The notes beneath the pieces are model-generated. The model did no database searches. It saw only the letters and a program-made list of their open reading frames with translations, and was not told where the DNA came from. From the NCBI GenBank assembly GCA_023014335.1, contig JAECYW010000010.1:1302001-1366000 (forward strand): a DNA stretch of 64,000 nt, written 5' to 3'. Of this stretch, positions 60,901-64,000 are shown in pieces (the first letter of the stretch is position 1; the number at the start of each line of letters is the position of its first letter). This stretch comes from Galerina marginata. Taxonomy: Eukaryota > Basidiomycota > Agaricomycetes > Agaricales > Galerinaceae. Position numbers and translations under genes: made by a program.

Positions 60901-61798
60901 GTGATTCACAATTTTGTCCTACAGTGACTTGGTTCTGATAACCCATCTTGACAGTAACAAAGCCCTACAAGTCAGTCACAGGTCTTTCGAAGCCATTCAA
61001 GCCACCATCTTTCGTCCGCCAGGTAGATAGGGCTGGCTCTTCAAACCCCCCGCCACCTCTAATTCCAAGGGTTTCTCGAGACGAGCCCGCTCAGAGCAGA
61101 AAAGAATCTCCCGGTACTAAGCACGAACCACAGAATCCTGATCCCCAAAAAGCACCCACCTTGAAAATCAGCGAAATTGTTTTGGCCGAAGTCGAAACAG
61201 ACGACGAAGAAAGTAAGGAATATTTCTCTTTCAGATCGTTTCGTTCTGACTTTCTACAGCTCCCGAGTCTTCCGCCATTGAGCTTCCAGACGTTGGCCTC
61301 TACTGGGAAGCTGAGCATTCTGCCAAAGCATCTGTAAATATTCCTTCCTTTCTATGCCTAGAAATCTCCCTAAAGTACCTGAAAGTCCCTGGATCGCGCA
61401 AAAGGATTCGAATCTCTACGTCGCAGTTTTCATAGAGTCTTCGTTCCAGGTCCGAAGTCTGACAGATACTGGTCGAAAATCTGTGACATGGAGTTAGATG
61501 AGCAGATGAGGTTTATTTCTTCTCAGCCCGTCTCCGTTAAGCACTCCGTTCATGATAATACTGCAGGAATGAAATCATTTTCAAAGTTGCCTCAGAGCTC
61601 GAAGCCTCGGTAATCTCCTTATCAAGTACCCTAGAGGGTTACAACTCCCGCATCAAAACGCAATGCGACGATATCAGTTCACTCTCGGATCTCTCGGTAT
61701 GGGATTCAAGTGATCCAAACTTCGAAGATTTTCAAGAAGTTATCACGGCTTTGCGTCGACGCTCCTCGGCAAGGATGGGCAAAGAAAGAGCAAGATGA
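57931..61798 (+). CDS. RecQ-family ATP-dependent DNA helicase
   Basis: Start [20 protein letters not shown]. After introns come [39 protein letters not shown] (Walker A) and [14 protein letters not shown] spliced part reads [18 protein letters not shown] then [40 protein letters not shown] carries the DEAH box. [66 protein letters not shown] and [14 protein letters not shown] follow. [11 protein letters not shown] and the zinc-binding part ([20 protein letters not shown] to [14 protein letters not shown]) complete the core. The C-terminal exons are disordered and basic and appear to continue to RMGKERAR with TGA at 61796-61798. The last joins are tentative. RecQ enzymes unwind recombination and fork intermediates. 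I cannot tell Sgs1, RecQ4 or RecQ5 type apart securely. Confidence 0.85.
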
Positions 61799-61870
61799 AT
61801 CGGACATATTGGCCATATTTTACATAGTACAAACAATACTGCACCTGAGTTGTTGTCGTCTAATGGTATC

Positions 61871-63114
61871 TTACACCTTAATATTCCAGATGCGAACACC
61901 TTCCTCCCGTCTCTCTAACATATCAAGTAGCTTTGGATGTCCCGAATCTTGTCGCATGCTAAATATGGCAGAACTCCCGGCGAACGTTTTGCCTTCATGA
62001 CAGTTGTGAATATGTATTTTTGCCAAATAATTAAAGCAACTCCACCATTTTCTTCTCCACTCCTGTTACAAACAACCACAATAGTCTCATTGCCTTGATG
62101 AGTTACATCGTGTTTTTCATCTTCAATGGGAGAATCTGGTTGATCTTTTCCGTCCGTCCACAACGGTCTTGTTCTAGCCGCCCAGTAGTTTAATGTCTGC
62201 CAATCGTAGTCTTCTTCCGTCTCTGTGCCAGAATCTAACCATGCATTCAGCAGCACCAGAACATTGGCTTTCTTTGAAATGCAATAGTCTGCAATTTCAT
62301 AAGGACCTTTGGCAGACGTCCATTCTTCAATTTGGGGATTGAGATCCATACATATTCCGAGGCTCATCGTGTGGATGGGAGAAGGGAGGTTGAAGGTTGC
62401 AAAACCATTGCCTGTTAAGAAAATATGAGGCAACCTGAGAGGAAGGGCTGACCTCGGACTTCTTACCAGCTTTCGCCCATGACATGTCTGTTTTAAACAA
62501 GTTTGTCTTGCGGTACCCTCCCACCCATTCGCCCTCTGGTCCGTAAAGAGCTGCGCTGTTTGCCCCGATTTGATGTATAAGTGTTCCATCCTCGGTCATT
62601 CGAGGTCGCGCTTCGTCCTCCTTTGCTGACAATGCGATCTCAACTAATTCGTCGGTGCTGAGTTCTTCAGGATATCCGGCTATGACATAGCACTCTAATC
62701 TCTTTGCGAGCTCAGAGCAGAATTGTGAGGTGACACCTGTTTGAGGCAGCTCAAGATATGGCGCAATCGATGCTGCATTGTCAAATACATATCCTGCAGG
62801 ATTTGATATTGGTCAGTTCATTAATTTTTGTTTCATAGCCCACGGAACTCGCCAGTAAAGGCCATCTCGGGAAAGCATAAGAGATCCAGAGACCGTGGTT
62901 GGATTCTGCCATCTTTCGTATTAGATAGTTGTAGGACCTAACTGCCAAATTGCACACTTTCTGCAAAGCTCTCTGGCCCTTGCCAGATTTGCTTGTACTT
63001 GGCCAATCTAAGCGGGTGTGAAAGTTCAGTTACTCGCGAAGTAGATGGCATATGACACACCTTTGGGGCTAATTGTACGACCCCAACGCGAAAATTGACG
63101 CGTGGTTTGGGCAT
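61871..63114 (-). CDS. NTA1: protein N-terminal amidase (nitrilase family)
   Basis: Start MPKPRVNFRVGVVQLAPK, then IGQVQANLARARELCRK and IQPRSLDLLCFPEMAFTG (catalytic Glu). YVFDNAASIAPYLELPQTGV and IGANSAALYGPEGEWVGGY-RKTNLF (catalytic Lys) follow. FNLPSPIHTMSLGICMDLNP carries the catalytic Cys, and NVLVLLNAWLDSGTETEED comes next. TIVVVCNRSGEENG is followed after an intron by KTFAGSSAIFSMRQDSGHPK, LLDMLERREEGVRIWNIKV and TAA at 61871-61873. Complete triad and normal length. NTA1 deamidates N-terminal Asn and Gln to Asp and Glu, making secondary N-degrons for the Arg/N-end-rule pathway. It is convergent with the RecQ gene with about 72 bp between stops. The gene is intact as far as I can trace it. 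Confidence 0.9.
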
Positions 63115-64000
63115 CGTAACAGTTATTCACGACTGGCGATCGAAGGGGTTGGATTATTCTTGTTCCACACTTTCGACCGACGACAGAACACGGTTTAAGT
63201 TCAAGGCGATGTCTACTGCACAGCCACATTCTGTTCTCTGAATCACTCCCCGACGTCCAAGGCCATTCTCACCTGTACATCTTTGCACCGGCCCATACTT
63301 ATTCCAGGTTGTAACTCAACGTGCCCACCTAAACTGCACATCACTACCACTTTCTCTTTATCGGGCCATATTCTGCCACCAAGTACAATGTTTATTCTTT
63401 GGGACACATCTAGATAACTTAGGCTGGTCACTGTATTGAATCTGGCAACAAGATTCCCTGGCATCCTTAACTTGCTATCTCTAGCCCATGGCTCCATGCA
63501 ACTTGAAAGAAAGAGCATTTCAGTGCGGAAAGAAACCGACGCTTCTCTGCCTCCAAAAAATTGACCGCTCAAACAACCATCGAATGCTCATTTATCCGCG
63601 CTTCAGTCAATATCAGGAGAGTCGTTACCCTATCCATTCCGAGTTTCTGGTTCTTTCTTGACCTATACATCTTATTTCGAAAGCCTTCTCAAGTCGGAAC
63701 ACAATTCTTTTTATTCCACAAGAACTGGTCGACCTCATTTTGAACTGGCCTTCGGCATGACAAACCCCACGGTGCCAAGTTCGTAAGTGGCTTATCTCCT
63801 GCTCCGTAGTGTAATATTCGGTCAGCCTTCGTTCTCTGCAACACCTATTCTCCATATCACGAAACCTCTCCAAGTTTGCTATGTGCAGAATGTAAGGGAT
63901 ATTATGAAGCAGAAGTCTCAAATATGTTCCTTACATCGTCACTCTAGATTCTAGAAATCCCATCATTCGGCGACTAAAATCTAGAACTTGCCAATGGCGT
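63115..64000. other. window edge; possible decayed F-box fragment
   Basis: Upstream side of NTA1. Plus-strand sequence near 63705-63750 reads IPQELVDLILNWPSA before a stop, like the start of an F-box. A related frame (KPLQVCYVQNVRD) near 63860-63900 would suit a leucine-rich continuation, but stops break it. No complete gene can be supported, and the sequence runs off the window. Minus-strand frames at 63243-63921 have no recognisable family. Confidence 0.3.

Noticed and set aside
63243..63572. 109-codon minus-strand frame upstream of NTA1
   Set aside because: No family resemblance and no clear relation to NTA1, which has a good start codon at 63114.
1..64000. CRISPR arrays, rRNA operons and tRNA genes
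   Set aside because: No regularly spaced short repeats or rRNA-like sequence were seen, and no cloverleaf was recognised with confidence by eye. A covariance-model scan would be needed to exclude tRNAs.

Overview
The window is nuclear DNA from a filamentous basidiomycete, most likely an Agaricomycete (mushroom-type fungus). Protein genes are split by many 45-70 bp GT-AG introns, and recognised genes sit close together on both strands. The families also fit this group: expanded F-box proteins, a DUF2235 hydrolase, an ABM-domain protein, a GH27-CBM35 alpha-galactosidase and a fungal Zn2Cys6 protein. The species cannot be named from the sequence alone. All exon models are read by eye from splice signals and frame continuity.

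Region 1 (0-22.7 kb) is accessory and partly decaying. An ABM-domain protein is followed by two related F-box-like copies (1.74-3.41 kb minus, 19.17-20.86 kb plus). Both carry single-base frameshifts, and they lie as an inverted pair around the rest of the block. Between them are five minus-strand short-chain dehydrogenase/reductase (SDR) copies: two broken ones (3.8-7.1 kb) and three that read as intact (12.2-18.4 kb). Also there are a LYR-motif protein with an in-frame TAG before a conserved tail, a rearranged fragment of the same LYR gene between two SDRs, and a coiled-coil protein with an internal Zn2Cys6 cluster. A MITE-like inverted repeat lies at 18.6-18.9 kb. An intact single-exon F-box-like gene closes the block.

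Region 2 (24.2-27.2 kb) is the beta subunit of the SNF1/AMPK complex, with a split CBM48 glycogen-binding domain and a very long low-complexity linker. Region 3 (27.2-32.2 kb) has no recognisable gene. It is rich in direct repeats with about 66, 260 and 377 bp periods.

Region 4 (32.2-63.1 kb) is compact core genome: MYND zinc-finger protein, ORC6, AMP deaminase, DUF2235 hydrolase, a STE7-type MAP kinase kinase, RAD4/XPC, TRM61, a PAS-domain protein, GH27-CBM35 alpha-galactosidase, methylthioribulose-1-phosphate dehydratase (MDE1), a RecQ helicase and protein N-terminal amidase (NTA1). Several pairs are divergent with short shared promoters (MYND/ORC6, TRM61/PAS, GH27/MDE1) or convergent with short gaps (RAD4/TRM61, RecQ/NTA1). 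These genes cover DNA replication and repair, purine and methionine salvage, tRNA modification, signalling and protein turnover. They do not form a dedicated pathway cluster.

I found no CRISPR array, rRNA operon or confident tRNA. The most unusual part is the 1.7-21 kb duplication and decay block. No clearly new molecular system could be shown.
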